From: Endozoicomonas sp965208385
GTDB taxonomy: Bacteria > Pseudomonadota > Gammaproteobacteria > Pseudomonadales > Endozoicomonadaceae
Assembly (NCBI GenBank): GCA_965208385.1
Contig: CBDBOO010000098.1
Coordinates: forward strand, 186,001 to 250,000
Direction of reading: 5' to 3'
DNA: 64,000 bases
The notes below the pieces were generated by a model. It did not search any database. It was not told the DNA's origin and was given only the letters and a program-made list of their open reading frames with translations. A program made the position numbers and the translations under genes. Each line of letters opens with the position of its first letter. The stretch's first letter is position 1. Of this stretch, positions 54,946 to 62,994 are shown one piece after another.

Positions 54946-55331
54946 TTGCACCCCATTTTTCTACCTTATCCAGAGTTGCCCTGGCAATATCTCTGATCAC
55001 CATCCTGTTTCTGGCACTTGCACCGATGGAGAATGATCCTTTACCGGCATGGAATGATAAAATAAAGCATCTACTGGCATTTGCTGTATTGTCGGCTCTT
55101 GTTGATGCATCCTGGAAGAGAGCTGGATTCAACTTCCCTAAAGCTGGAGGATTACTACTGTACGGACTATTGATTGAATGCCTTCAATGGATGACCGGGT
55201 ATCGTTTTTTTTCCATCGCTGACTTGCTGGCTGACGGTCTTGGAATTTTACTTTATTGGCAATCAATCCCTGTCTTAAGGAAAGTACCTGTTATCCGATT
55301 ACGCTGGTTTAAAGAGCTCGACGGCATGTGA
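54918..55331 (+). CDS. VanZ-like membrane protein
   Basis: 137 residues, about four membrane helices. NDKIKHLLAFAVLSALVDASW and ECLQWMTGYRFFSIADLLADGLGI carry the conserved K-H...F and E-x-Q...D-x-x-x-N/D-x-x-G pattern of VanZ-like proteins. Function outside glycopeptide resistance is unknown. The start lies inside the rluE tail, and the 3' end overlaps the convergent kinase gene by 23 bases. Confidence 0.8.
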   Translation: MEKRFPEKIIAPHFSTLSRVALAISLITILFLALAPMENDPLPAWNDKIKHLLAFAVLSALVDASWKRAGFNFPKAGGLLLYGLLIECLQWMTGYRFFSIADLLADGLGILLYWQSIPVLRKVPVIRLRWFKELDGM

Positions 55332-57300
55332 ACGCTAACTCGAAGCTGGTGCCTGCTGGTGTTTCGGGATAATGTCGAATATCTCCTCCCATCAGATGCA
55401 CCAGCTGCTGACATATCGCCAACCCCAGACCCAGCCCATTATATTGCCTTGTATTCGATCCATCAGCCTGTTGGAACGCCTGATAAATAGTTTTTTTCTG
55501 CTCATCATTAACTCCGATTCCGGTATCGGTCACGGTCAATACCAAAAGGCATTCCTTTTCATTGTCGCACTCTTCCACTTTTCCTCTGATCCTTACTTCA
55601 CCTTTCCTGGTGAATTTAATAGCATTGTCCACCAGATAAGACATGGAACGCATGATCTTTTCCGGATCACTATAAAGTGTTCCCGGAACTGAATTTTCCA
55701 CAGTTACTTCAAATTTCAGCCCCTTAGCGTTGGCCTGACGCTTGAATTTTTCAGCAAAAATCTCCAACTGCCTTCTCAAATTGAATGATGTCTCTATAAC
55801 TGCCAGACCACCCGACTGAAATTCTGTCAGTGACAGCAGGTTTCGAATTATTTCATTCATTTCACTGGAAGATGTTCTGGCAGCTTCTAATAACTCCTGC
55901 TGATCTTTTGCCAACAAATCCCCTGAAATCAACTCCAGTGCCCCAGTCATGCCATTCAACGGGGTTCGAAGCTCATGAGAAATACCATGAAGAAATTCAG
56001 CCTTAAGACGATTACTCTCCTGCAAGCGTACATTTACAGATTCAAGCTGTGTGATGGATTTTCTTTCAGCGGTCATTTTATCTTCTTTTAATCGCCGGAT
56101 TCTGCTGGCCAGTGCCAATGATAATAAAGTCACTTCTATCGCCATGCCTAATGGTATAGCTTGTATGGTCAACGAATTATAAGGCAATTCCCCAAGCAGC
56201 ATTAAACCGTGAGTTCCCCCTCCCACCAGTAAAACTGCAAATGCCAGAGTAAATAATTTCGCAGCCTGATCTTTTTTTGTGATCCAGAAATAAAGACCTG
56301 TGGCCATAAGAACCGGGAGTGTCGGCAGCACTTGAATCATAACCAGCTTTGCAGCCAGATTGTATTGAGCAAGAAGACTGACAGGCAGAATCAGAACGCC
56401 TGCCAGAATCATCAATATATAAAATCGGTCAATGCTTGCGGACTTTTCATTCAGTTTGAGAAATGAACGGGCAAAGAGTAATCCTGAAACACCCACCACA
56501 CTCATAAAAAAGGGCGCTGCACTGTTAACAACTGGAAAATCAGGCCAGAGAATAGCCAACCCCAAGCCATTTACGGATGCCTGATAAAGAATAAAACCGG
56601 CAAGATAAATAGTGTAATAGAGATAACTTATATCCCTGATATGAAGGAGCAACACCAGGTTATAGAAAAACATAACCAGTAAAATTCCCGCTATTACACC
56701 TTCAAGAATATCCTGCTGATTAGAACGCTCAAGGTAGGCGAGAGGCGTCCACAGTTTCATGGGAATCTGCATAGAGCCGCTGGTTTCCACACGCAGATAA
56801 AATTTCAATGTTTCCCCGGTTCGAATTTCAATAGGAAACAGAAAACCAGGGTGAGCAATTGAGCGCACATCAAATGGGTATTTATCCCCGGTGTGTACCG
56901 CCTGGAAGCTACCATCGACCTCCTGAACATAGAGAGTGACCAGATCCAGAGCCGGATAATCTATTTCCAGAAGCCATAAACCGAGTTCTTCGCCAAGATA
57001 CGAGAGATATCTGAGTTCAAATGTCAGCCAGATAACAGAATTGGTAATACCGGCATTAATAACATCCTGTTCAACGTTCTGAAACTGTTGCTGGTATTCC
57101 GGTTTTTCCAGCTCATCCAGTGTCTTCAGTCCGTTTTTATCCTCATAAAAACGGGAGACAGTAATCAGGTTCAGTTCTTCAGTATTTTCTGTAATCAACA
57201 CTGAGCCATCGCCACTGGCTTTGAACGTAATCAATAAACACGCCAATATGATTGTTCTGAGAAATAGAAGATCTATCCGGAGAATTTGCAATCCATGCAT
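55309..57300 (-). CDS. 7TMR-DISM sensor histidine kinase
   Basis: 663 residues. Signal sequence (LLFLRTIILACLLI), then a 7TMR-DISM extracellular domain (about 30-185, with FELRYLSYLGEELGLWLLEI and EIRTGETLKFYLRVETS), then seven membrane helices (about 190-390), a coiled coil, HisKA (HGISHELRTPLNG with the phospho-His) and HATPase_c (DNAIKFTR, DTGIGV, GLGLAICQQLV). It has no receiver domain and no response-regulator gene beside it, so its partner is unknown. The ligand may be a carbohydrate or diffusible signal. Confidence 0.9.
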   Translation of the reverse strand: MHGLQILRIDLLFLRTIILACLLITFKASGDGSVLITENTEELNLITVSRFYEDKNGLKTLDELEKPEYQQQFQNVEQDVINAGITNSVIWLTFELRYLSYLGEELGLWLLEIDYPALDLVTLYVQEVDGSFQAVHTGDKYPFDVRSIAHPGFLFPIEIRTGETLKFYLRVETSGSMQIPMKLWTPLAYLERSNQQDILEGVIAGILLVMFFYNLVLLLHIRDISYLYYTIYLAGFILYQASVNGLGLAILWPDFPVVNSAAPFFMSVVGVSGLLFARSFLKLNEKSASIDRFYILMILAGVLILPVSLLAQYNLAAKLVMIQVLPTLPVLMATGLYFWITKKDQAAKLFTLAFAVLLVGGGTHGLMLLGELPYNSLTIQAIPLGMAIEVTLLSLALASRIRRLKEDKMTAERKSITQLESVNVRLQESNRLKAEFLHGISHELRTPLNGMTGALELISGDLLAKDQQELLEAARTSSSEMNEIIRNLLSLTEFQSGGLAVIETSFNLRRQLEIFAEKFKRQANAKGLKFEVTVENSVPGTLYSDPEKIMRSMSYLVDNAIKFTRKGEVRIRGKVEECDNEKECLLVLTVTDTGIGVNDEQKKTIYQAFQQADGSNTRQYNGLGLGLAICQQLVHLMGGDIRHYPETPAGTSFELAFTCRRAL

Positions 57301-57390
57301 ATCAGTTTTGAATCCTTGAAAATCCTGACGTCGGCCAAACAGAGTCCTGATATTCAGTATGGCAAATGTCTAACATTTCCGTAGATTACT

Positions 57391-57975
57391 TTATGGCTTG
57401 AAAAACATCTCCAACCGACTATTAATCACCGATGAAGTGACATTTCGCTGATCAATTTTCCTTAACAACTCCGATTCAGGGCTCAGGCTGATAATGGGAA
57501 TATTCTGTAACTCTGAATGAAGTGCATTTTGCAGTTGCTCCACCATCAGAGTCTGAAACATGGCAACATCCAGTTCTATCGAGGCATCAAGCAACTCATT
57601 GATATCCAGATAAAAGGCCTGATCTACCGGGCTATATCTTAAATCCCCATAACCTGAAATACGAAAAGGAACCGGATCGGTAGTGGCTCCAGCAACACGG
57701 GCGTCCACCTGTCCCTGAAAACTGAATGCCAAAGGCTCTCCATCCTGCCTGATCTGCAGTCTGGGCCGTGATAGATAGAGCTGAATATCGATAACAGGCA
57801 ACAGATGCAATGCCCTGATTTGTGGAGAGAGAAAATAGCTATCCACCAGACTTTGTAACTGATCCTGACTATAAGAATGGCTTCTATCGGAGGAACATCC
57901 CGACAATGATGAAAAAATAAGAAAAACAAAGAAAGGTATATAAATACAGCTAGATTTCCGTTTGCCTCGCAGCAA
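57391..57975 (-). CDS. DUF1439 (YceB-like) lipoprotein
   Basis: 194 residues from TTG 57975, with GAGGAAA at proper distance; a longer frame to 58185 would run inside nfi and lacks a signal sequence. Lipobox LSGC after a hydrophobic segment (CIYIPFFVFLIFSSLSGC) gives a lipidated periplasmic protein. The YSQDQLQSLVDSYFLSPQIR segment and beta-rich body fit DUF1439. It overlaps the nfi stop by 26 bases, so translation is coupled. Function unknown. Confidence 0.75.
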   Translation of the reverse strand: MLRGKRKSSCIYIPFFVFLIFSSLSGCSSDRSHSYSQDQLQSLVDSYFLSPQIRALHLLPVIDIQLYLSRPRLQIRQDGEPLAFSFQGQVDARVAGATTDPVPFRISGYGDLRYSPVDQAFYLDINELLDASIELDVAMFQTLMVEQLQNALHSELQNIPIISLSPESELLRKIDQRNVTSSVINSRLEMFFKP

Positions 57976-58666
57976 TAATTTCCTCAGCCCTGACCAGCGC
58001 CCGGCCACGATTGGATGCCAGAGCGTCAGCCCATCGTGTGGTTTCCGGGAGGCGATAACCTTTGAGACAAGCCTGAACATAAGAAATAGCCGTATCCAGT
58101 GAAATCCTGTGCCCAATACTAACATAGAGAGGACGACACCCGTCCCTGGAGCGAAAAACCCGGCCAATAATTTCCCCCTTATCAATCAGATCAGATTGAC
58201 TTCCCCTGCCCTGCTCAATTTCATTATGCACACCACAAAGCCGGCTCTTAGCCACGCCAACCGTGGGCAGTCCGGTTAGAACCCCCAAATGACAGGCCAC
58301 GCCAAAACGCCGGGGATGGGCTATACCCTGCCCGTCACAGAAAATCAGATCAGGCTGAAGCCTTAATTGGGACAATGCTTTCATGATGGCCGGACACTCC
58401 CGGAAGGATAATAACCCGGGAATATAGGGCATGATCGTTTTCACCCGGGTAATGGCAAAATCCCGTAACTCTAAAGAAGGGAAATCCAGTAACACGGCTG
58501 CGGCACGAGTTATCCTGCCGCCTTCTTCAAAGCCTACATCCACTCCGGCAACTCGATGAATGCCTGTCAGAGGCAGTGAATCATCCGTTTCCACCTGTGA
58601 AGCCAGTTCTTTCTGAACCTGTATGGCTTCCCTCGCGGTCAACTGCCATTCATGCGGGTAATCCAT
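57950..58666 (-). CDS. nfi: Endonuclease V
   Basis: 238 residues. Deaminated-base repair endonuclease that cuts one base after hypoxanthine, metal dependent. Visible: VAGVDVGFEEGG (first catalytic Asp), YIPGLLSFRECPAIMKAL (catalytic Glu), LIFCDGQGIAHPRRFG (second Asp and substrate wedge), LPTVGVAKSRLCG. It starts four bases after cpxA ends on the same strand, making cpxR-cpxA-nfi-DUF1439 one operon. Confidence 0.95.
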   Translation of the reverse strand: MDYPHEWQLTAREAIQVQKELASQVETDDSLPLTGIHRVAGVDVGFEEGGRITRAAAVLLDFPSLELRDFAITRVKTIMPYIPGLLSFRECPAIMKALSQLRLQPDLIFCDGQGIAHPRRFGVACHLGVLTGLPTVGVAKSRLCGVHNEIEQGRGSQSDLIDKGEIIGRVFRSRDGCRPLYVSIGHRISLDTAISYVQACLKGYRLPETTRWADALASNRGRALVRAEEIIAARQTEI

Positions 58667-58670
58667 TGGC

Positions 58671-60050
58671 TCACTGCCCCAATGGAAGGCGTATAGTCAC
58701 TTCCAATCCAGGCTCGGCGTTTCTTGCCACAATAGTGCCGTTATGATGTATCACCGCACCGCTGGCTATGGCCATACCAAGTCCGGTTCCGTCATTTTCC
58801 TTACCTCTGGTTTCATCAACCCGGAAAAACGGTTCAAACAAATCATCCAGTGCCGTGGCCGGTACACCGGGACCATAGTCACGAATGCGAACCACGGCAA
58901 ACCCGGATTCTTCCTCCAGCCGAACTTCTACATTACTGCCTTCAGGTGTAAACCGGATAGCGTTGCGAATGATATTTTCCACCGCACTGGCCAGGAAATC
59001 TCTCACTGCACGCAGTTCTATAGCAATGCTGGTTTTGAGCACCACCCCCTTATCACGAGCTTCAGCTTCGAAATTACCATCTTCAATAAGCTGTTTGACC
59101 AGCGGCTCAAGGTCCACTATTTCATAGGATAAATCTGTCGTACTGTGCTGGATTCTCGAAAAACGGATAATCTGACCAATCAACTGATCCAATCGTTCAA
59201 TTTCACGTTCAATACGGGCATGTTCTGCCTCTGCATCCGGTGTTTTTCTTCGTGCCAGTGCCAGAGAAATCTGCAATCGGGTCAGAGGGGATCGAAGCTC
59301 ATGAGACACATCTCTCAGCAAGCGCTCTTTACTGGTGAGGAGCGTTCCTACCTTCTCAGCCATATGATCAAAATCTTTGGCCAGTTCACCGAGTTCATCT
59401 CGACGGGCAGCTACATTCTCACCGACCCGAACCGACAAATCACCTTTCGCCAGTCGACGGGACACCCGTTGCAACTGCCTGATGGGACCCACCAGATATC
59501 TTGCAAGAATGACACACAGCATGAAGCTGACACCCAGCGCGATGATGATCAGATGCCATTGTCTGGCTATAACTTGTTTTACCCTCCAATGCACCAGCCG
59601 TGGCATTTCTTTAGTGAGATAAAGTTCATAGGGCTGAGAGTTGAGCTGGACTCTTCTGGGACCAACCACCAAAACACCGCGACGAAATGTAATCGTCGGT
59701 GTTCTTCTCTTTCGGGTTTTGTTGTACGCGGAAATCAGTTCTTCAGATATCGTCGAATTACCCAGAATGTTTCCTTCAAGATCAAACAGGAAATAACCAC
59801 TCCCCGGAAATCGGGGAACCGGTAAATGAACAGAAAAATTAGCCATTCTCTCCATTTTCCGGGAAGCAATCTCCAGTTCACGAAACAGAGCGCGACGTTC
59901 CGACAGAAAATCGGAAGGATCCACAGTAACGGCAAATGCTATAAACAACGTTATCAGCATGGCTATCATGGTCAGCCAGAACCACAGAAAGATTTTCCAG
60001 AAAACGCTGTGAACAGGCCATAGAACCAGTTTGGGAAGTTTTAGTGACAT
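58671..60050 (-). CDS. cpxA: Envelope-stress sensor histidine kinase CpxA
   Basis: 459 residues. Two membrane helices (about 18-45 and 165-187) flank a periplasmic sensor of about 115 residues. HAMP (GPIRQLQRVSRRLAKGDLSVRV) precedes HisKA (LLRDVSHELRSPLTRLQIS, phospho-His) and HATPase_c (ENIIRNAIRFTPEG, RDYGPGVP, DGTGLGMAIASG). E. coli CpxA is 457 residues with the same layout. It phosphorylates CpxR under envelope stress. Confidence 0.9.
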   Translation of the reverse strand: MSLKLPKLVLWPVHSVFWKIFLWFWLTMIAMLITLFIAFAVTVDPSDFLSERRALFRELEIASRKMERMANFSVHLPVPRFPGSGYFLFDLEGNILGNSTISEELISAYNKTRKRRTPTITFRRGVLVVGPRRVQLNSQPYELYLTKEMPRLVHWRVKQVIARQWHLIIIALGVSFMLCVILARYLVGPIRQLQRVSRRLAKGDLSVRVGENVAARRDELGELAKDFDHMAEKVGTLLTSKERLLRDVSHELRSPLTRLQISLALARRKTPDAEAEHARIEREIERLDQLIGQIIRFSRIQHSTTDLSYEIVDLEPLVKQLIEDGNFEAEARDKGVVLKTSIAIELRAVRDFLASAVENIIRNAIRFTPEGSNVEVRLEEESGFAVVRIRDYGPGVPATALDDLFEPFFRVDETRGKENDGTGLGMAIASGAVIHHNGTIVARNAEPGLEVTIRLPLGQ

Positions 60051-60071
60051 ATGGGTAACCGATTCTATTGC

Positions 60072-60094
60072 CCCCCGATTCTGTTCATCGGGGG
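60072..60094. other. Hairpin between cpxR and cpxA
   Basis: CCCCCGAT and ATCGGGGG form a perfect 8-bp stem with a 7-base loop in the 95-base gap. No T-run follows, so it may lower or protect the cpxA message rather than stop it. Confidence 0.5.
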
Positions 60095-60145
60095 ATAATT
60101 ATACTGGACCAATCAAAAACCGGTCATTTAACAATCATTTAACGG

Positions 60146-60847
60146 TCATGGACGAATATAAAAATAACCCGCACCACGGACAGTTTTGATTCTCGGGCTA
60201 CCATCGGAACGGGAACCAATTTTTTTCCGCACATTACTCACATGCATATCGATGGCACGATCATATAATGTTAAACGTCTATTCAATGCTATTTGTGTCA
60301 GATCATCCCTGGAAATCAACTCACCGGCTTTCTCGATCAGTGATTTAAGCACCTGAAATTCGGTAGCGGTCAGATCAAGCTGCATGTCATCCAGTGACGC
60401 TTCCCTATTGCTCAGGTTAAGGCAGATATCGTCTATTTGTAGTGTTTTGGGAGCGCCTTCCGGAATAACCACAGGACGCCCGCGTCTCAGAATCGCCTTG
60501 ATGCGTGCCACCAGCTCCCGGTGGTTATAAGGTTTGGGAAGATAATCATCCGCACCAAATTCAAGACCGATTATACGGTCGACATCATCACCACGTGCAG
60601 TCAACATCAGAATCGGGATTTCAGACTTCTGTCGTATGAGTTTAAGTGCATCAAATCCATTAAGTTTTGGCAGAGTGACGTCAAGCATAACCAGTTTGAA
60701 ATCTCCGGAAAGTGCTGCCTCCACACCGGCCTCGCCATCGTGAACTGCACTGACATCAAAGCCTTCTGTGGCCAGATATTCGATTAACAGGTCACAGAGT
60801 TCTATATCATCATCGATTAGCAGCAATTTTACATTGTCATTGCTCAT
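60146..60847 (-). CDS. cpxR: Envelope-stress response regulator CpxR
   Basis: 233 residues. An OmpR-type regulator: receiver domain with LLIDDDIELCDLLIEYL, phospho-acceptor Asp in KLVMLDVTLPKLNGFDAL, and LTARGDD; then a winged helix (LTATEFQVLKSLIEKAGELISRD, DMHVSNVRKKIG, TVRGAGYFYI). It heads the cpxA-nfi operon and lies downstream of a CpxP/Spy-like gene. Confidence 0.92.
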   Translation of the reverse strand: MSNDNVKLLLIDDDIELCDLLIEYLATEGFDVSAVHDGEAGVEAALSGDFKLVMLDVTLPKLNGFDALKLIRQKSEIPILMLTARGDDVDRIIGLEFGADDYLPKPYNHRELVARIKAILRRGRPVVIPEGAPKTLQIDDICLNLSNREASLDDMQLDLTATEFQVLKSLIEKAGELISRDDLTQIALNRRLTLYDRAIDMHVSNVRKKIGSRSDGSPRIKTVRGAGYFYIRP

Positions 60848-60863
60848 ATAATGCTCCGTAACG

Positions 60864-60891
60864 AAAAAGGCCCCGCCTGGGGTAGCGGGGC
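60864..60891 (-). terminator. Rho-independent terminator after the cpxP-like gene
   Basis: Read on the minus strand, GCCCCGC pairs with GCGGGGC over an 8-base loop and is followed by CTTTTTC. It lies between the cpxP-like gene and cpxR, so the chaperone and the two-component genes are separable. Confidence 0.85.
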
Positions 60892-60929
60892 TAAAGGTAC
60901 AGCTCAGGGTATACGTAAACCGGGTTGAC

Positions 60930-61385
60930 TCAGTTGTGTTCAGTTCTGCGATTTCGCTCGGAATATTTTTTCTCTGCTGTTCGCTGGAATTGATTTAACT
61001 GCTCATCGGTCAATAATTCTTTCATATTGTTACGGGACTCGGCCCGTAACTGTTTCAATTCTGTACCCAGAGCCTTCATTTGTTGCTCATTCAGGCCATA
61101 CTTCTTCAAAACAATCTGACGATCCACCCGAGCTTGTGACATGATATCACTCATTTTTTCAGATTGCTGGTCAGATAAGTCCAGTTTTTTCCGGATTCGT
61201 TGCATCAAAATCTGCTGGTAACCTTCCTGTTGCCTCGAGGTCAGACCTAACGGCTCGACCATACCATTCTCCATGCCCGGTTCTCCTGGAAATGCCATGG
61301 CTGCTCCAGCGGTCACTCCAGCGGTGGTCACTCCAGTGGTCAAGAGTACTGCTCCGAGAATAATACTGGAAAGAAATGCTTTCAC
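60930..61385 (-). CDS. cpxP: Periplasmic CpxP/Spy-family protein
   Basis: 151 residues from GTG 61385, which has AGAGG at the right distance; the longer frame to 61454 has no signal peptide at its start. Signal peptide KAFLSSIILGAVLLTTGVTTAG. The body is helical and basic with LTSRQQEGYQQILMQ and LTDEQLNQFQ, the paired LTxxQ motifs of CpxP and Spy. These bind misfolded envelope proteins; CpxP also represses CpxA. Position upstream of cpxRA supports CpxP. Confidence 0.82.
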   Translation of the reverse strand: MKAFLSSIILGAVLLTTGVTTAGVTAGAAMAFPGEPGMENGMVEPLGLTSRQQEGYQQILMQRIRKKLDLSDQQSEKMSDIMSQARVDRQIVLKKYGLNEQQMKALGTELKQLRAESRNNMKELLTDEQLNQFQRTAEKKYSERNRRTEHN

Positions 61386-61795
61386 TTTAGCCTCTACATA
61401 AATTGGCTTACCAGGAAGATCTCCAATCTTCGTACTCATTCTCCAAATATCCATACAACAAAAATACTGGAGATATTCGATGCGTCCATTCTATGGACAA
61501 CCATCTCCAGAGAGTTAATGGAAAGGGTAAGGGACATGTAAATACACCGTTCAGATTTCCCTCACAAGTTATATGGGTAATTCCTTTGTAAAGTGGTACG
61601 GCGTTTCGGTTTTCCCTATAGGCAGCTCATTTCCAACCCATTAGAATTGCTCTCAATACAAAAATAACGTCTAGAATAGCGATGAAGCACTAATAAGGGT
61701 GACAATCCTGTTACTTCTTTTCTCTCTAGAAAACAGAAGCATGCCCCACCACATTACCCAACCTAATAAGTCGGAAAACCCTTTCGGAGCTGTCG
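61386..61795. promoter_or_regulatory. Divergent region between the cpxP-like gene and the RND efflux operon
   Basis: 410 bases with no gene. Two sites resemble degenerate CpxR boxes of the GTAAA-N5-GTAAA type: GTAAG-N6-GTAAA at 61527-61542 and GTAAT-N6-GTAAA at 61577-61592. Both half-sites and spacing deviate slightly. If real, Cpx would control either its chaperone or the efflux genes. Confidence 0.35.
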
Positions 61796-62992
61796 ATGAA
61801 TTCGATGTTGTCATACCGTAAACCCTATTTGTTCAGTACCTTGCTCGCAGTCGTATTTTTACTTTCGGCCTGTAGTCAGGAAGAAGAACAGCAACAAAGA
61901 AAGATGCCTCCTCCTGCGGTTTCAGTAATCCAGGTAACCACTCAGGATGTTGGCGATTACCAGGAATTTGTCGCACGTACAGAAGCCGTTGATACAGTGG
62001 AACTCCGTGCAAGAGTAGAAGGATTCCTCACCAAACGAGAATTTATTGAAGGGCAAACCGTCAACGGGAACCAGCTCTTATTCGAAATAGATCGTAAACC
62101 CTATATGGCATCCTTGAGAAAAGCAGAAGCCGATCTGGCCAGTAGCAAAGCGGACAAAGTGAAAGCTGAGAAAGATCTGATTCGCAGTAAAGATCTCTAC
62201 AAAAAAGGTCATATCAGTCAGGCAGACCTTGATGCCCAGACAAGCAACCAGGCAAGGTCTGCGGCCTCAGTGCAGGCCGCCGAAGCGGGTTTGGAAACAG
62301 CTCAACTGAATCTGGGTTATACGCTTATATATGCTCCCTTTAAAGGTCAAATAGGGAAGGCACGCTACAGTATTGGTAATCTGGTAGGAGCCAGCAGTGA
62401 ACCTCTGGCGACACTCACCAGTGTTGATCCGATATACGTCAACTTTCAGGTTGATGAAAAACAACTGGTGAGTCATCTTCAGAAAAATGCGGGTAATCGG
62501 GACAGCGGTGATCAGTTCAATATGTCACTCCGTCTGCCAAACGGTCAGAACTATGATCAGGCAGGCCGCTTTAATTTTGCTGACACACGGGTCGATGAAA
62601 CAACTGGCACCCTGACTCTGAGAGCTTCTTTTCCTAATCCTGACGGCATTTTGTTTCCCGGTCTTTATGTGACGCTGATTTCGGAAAGTCAGGACACCAC
62701 AAAACTGTCTGTTATCCCCCAGGCTGCAGTACAGGAAAACCAGAGTGGCCGTTTTGTTCTGGTGGTTAATGCCGACAATCAGGTTGAAACACGCCAGCTG
62801 GTGATGGGCCGTCGTTTAAATGCCATGTGGGCCGTAAAAACTGGTTTGAATACCGGAGAAAGTATTATTGTTGACGGTCTCCAGAAAGCTCGCCCCGGCG
62901 CAACAGTTAACCCTGTCATCGTCAAAATTGATCCGGCAACCGGAGCAATAGAGCGCACTCCTCAGAGACAGCAGTCTGTGCAGGAGAAATAA
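61796..62992 (+). CDS. RND efflux periplasmic adaptor (AcrA/MexA-like lipoprotein)
   Basis: 398 residues with GGAGC before the ATG. Lipoprotein signal: LFSTLLAVVFLLSACSQEE, lipid on the Cys of LSAC. Beta-barrel, lipoyl (ARVEGFLTKREFIEGQTVNG and TLIYAPFKGQIGK) and coiled-coil hairpin (KAEADLASSKADKVKAEKDL) domains of a MexA-type adaptor. It links the inner-membrane pump to an outer-membrane channel. The pump gene follows after two bases; no outer-membrane factor is visible in the window. Confidence 0.92.
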   Translation: MNSMLSYRKPYLFSTLLAVVFLLSACSQEEEQQQRKMPPPAVSVIQVTTQDVGDYQEFVARTEAVDTVELRARVEGFLTKREFIEGQTVNGNQLLFEIDRKPYMASLRKAEADLASSKADKVKAEKDLIRSKDLYKKGHISQADLDAQTSNQARSAASVQAAEAGLETAQLNLGYTLIYAPFKGQIGKARYSIGNLVGASSEPLATLTSVDPIYVNFQVDEKQLVSHLQKNAGNRDSGDQFNMSLRLPNGQNYDQAGRFNFADTRVDETTGTLTLRASFPNPDGILFPGLYVTLISESQDTTKLSVIPQAAVQENQSGRFVLVVNADNQVETRQLVMGRRLNAMWAVKTGLNTGESIIVDGLQKARPGATVNPVIVKIDPATGAIERTPQRQQSVQEK

Positions 62993-62994
62993 GT

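Noticed and set aside
54505..55132. Antisense frames over the HSPHK repeats
   Set aside because: Periodic translations of the 15-bp repeat; the sense frame is a recognisable RluE tail.
57976..58185. Longer N-terminus for the DUF1439 lipoprotein
   Set aside because: It lies entirely inside nfi in another frame; the lipoprotein signal and ribosome-binding site support TTG 57975.
58743..59825. Plus-strand frames opposite cpxA
   Set aside because: Shadows of a clear histidine kinase gene.
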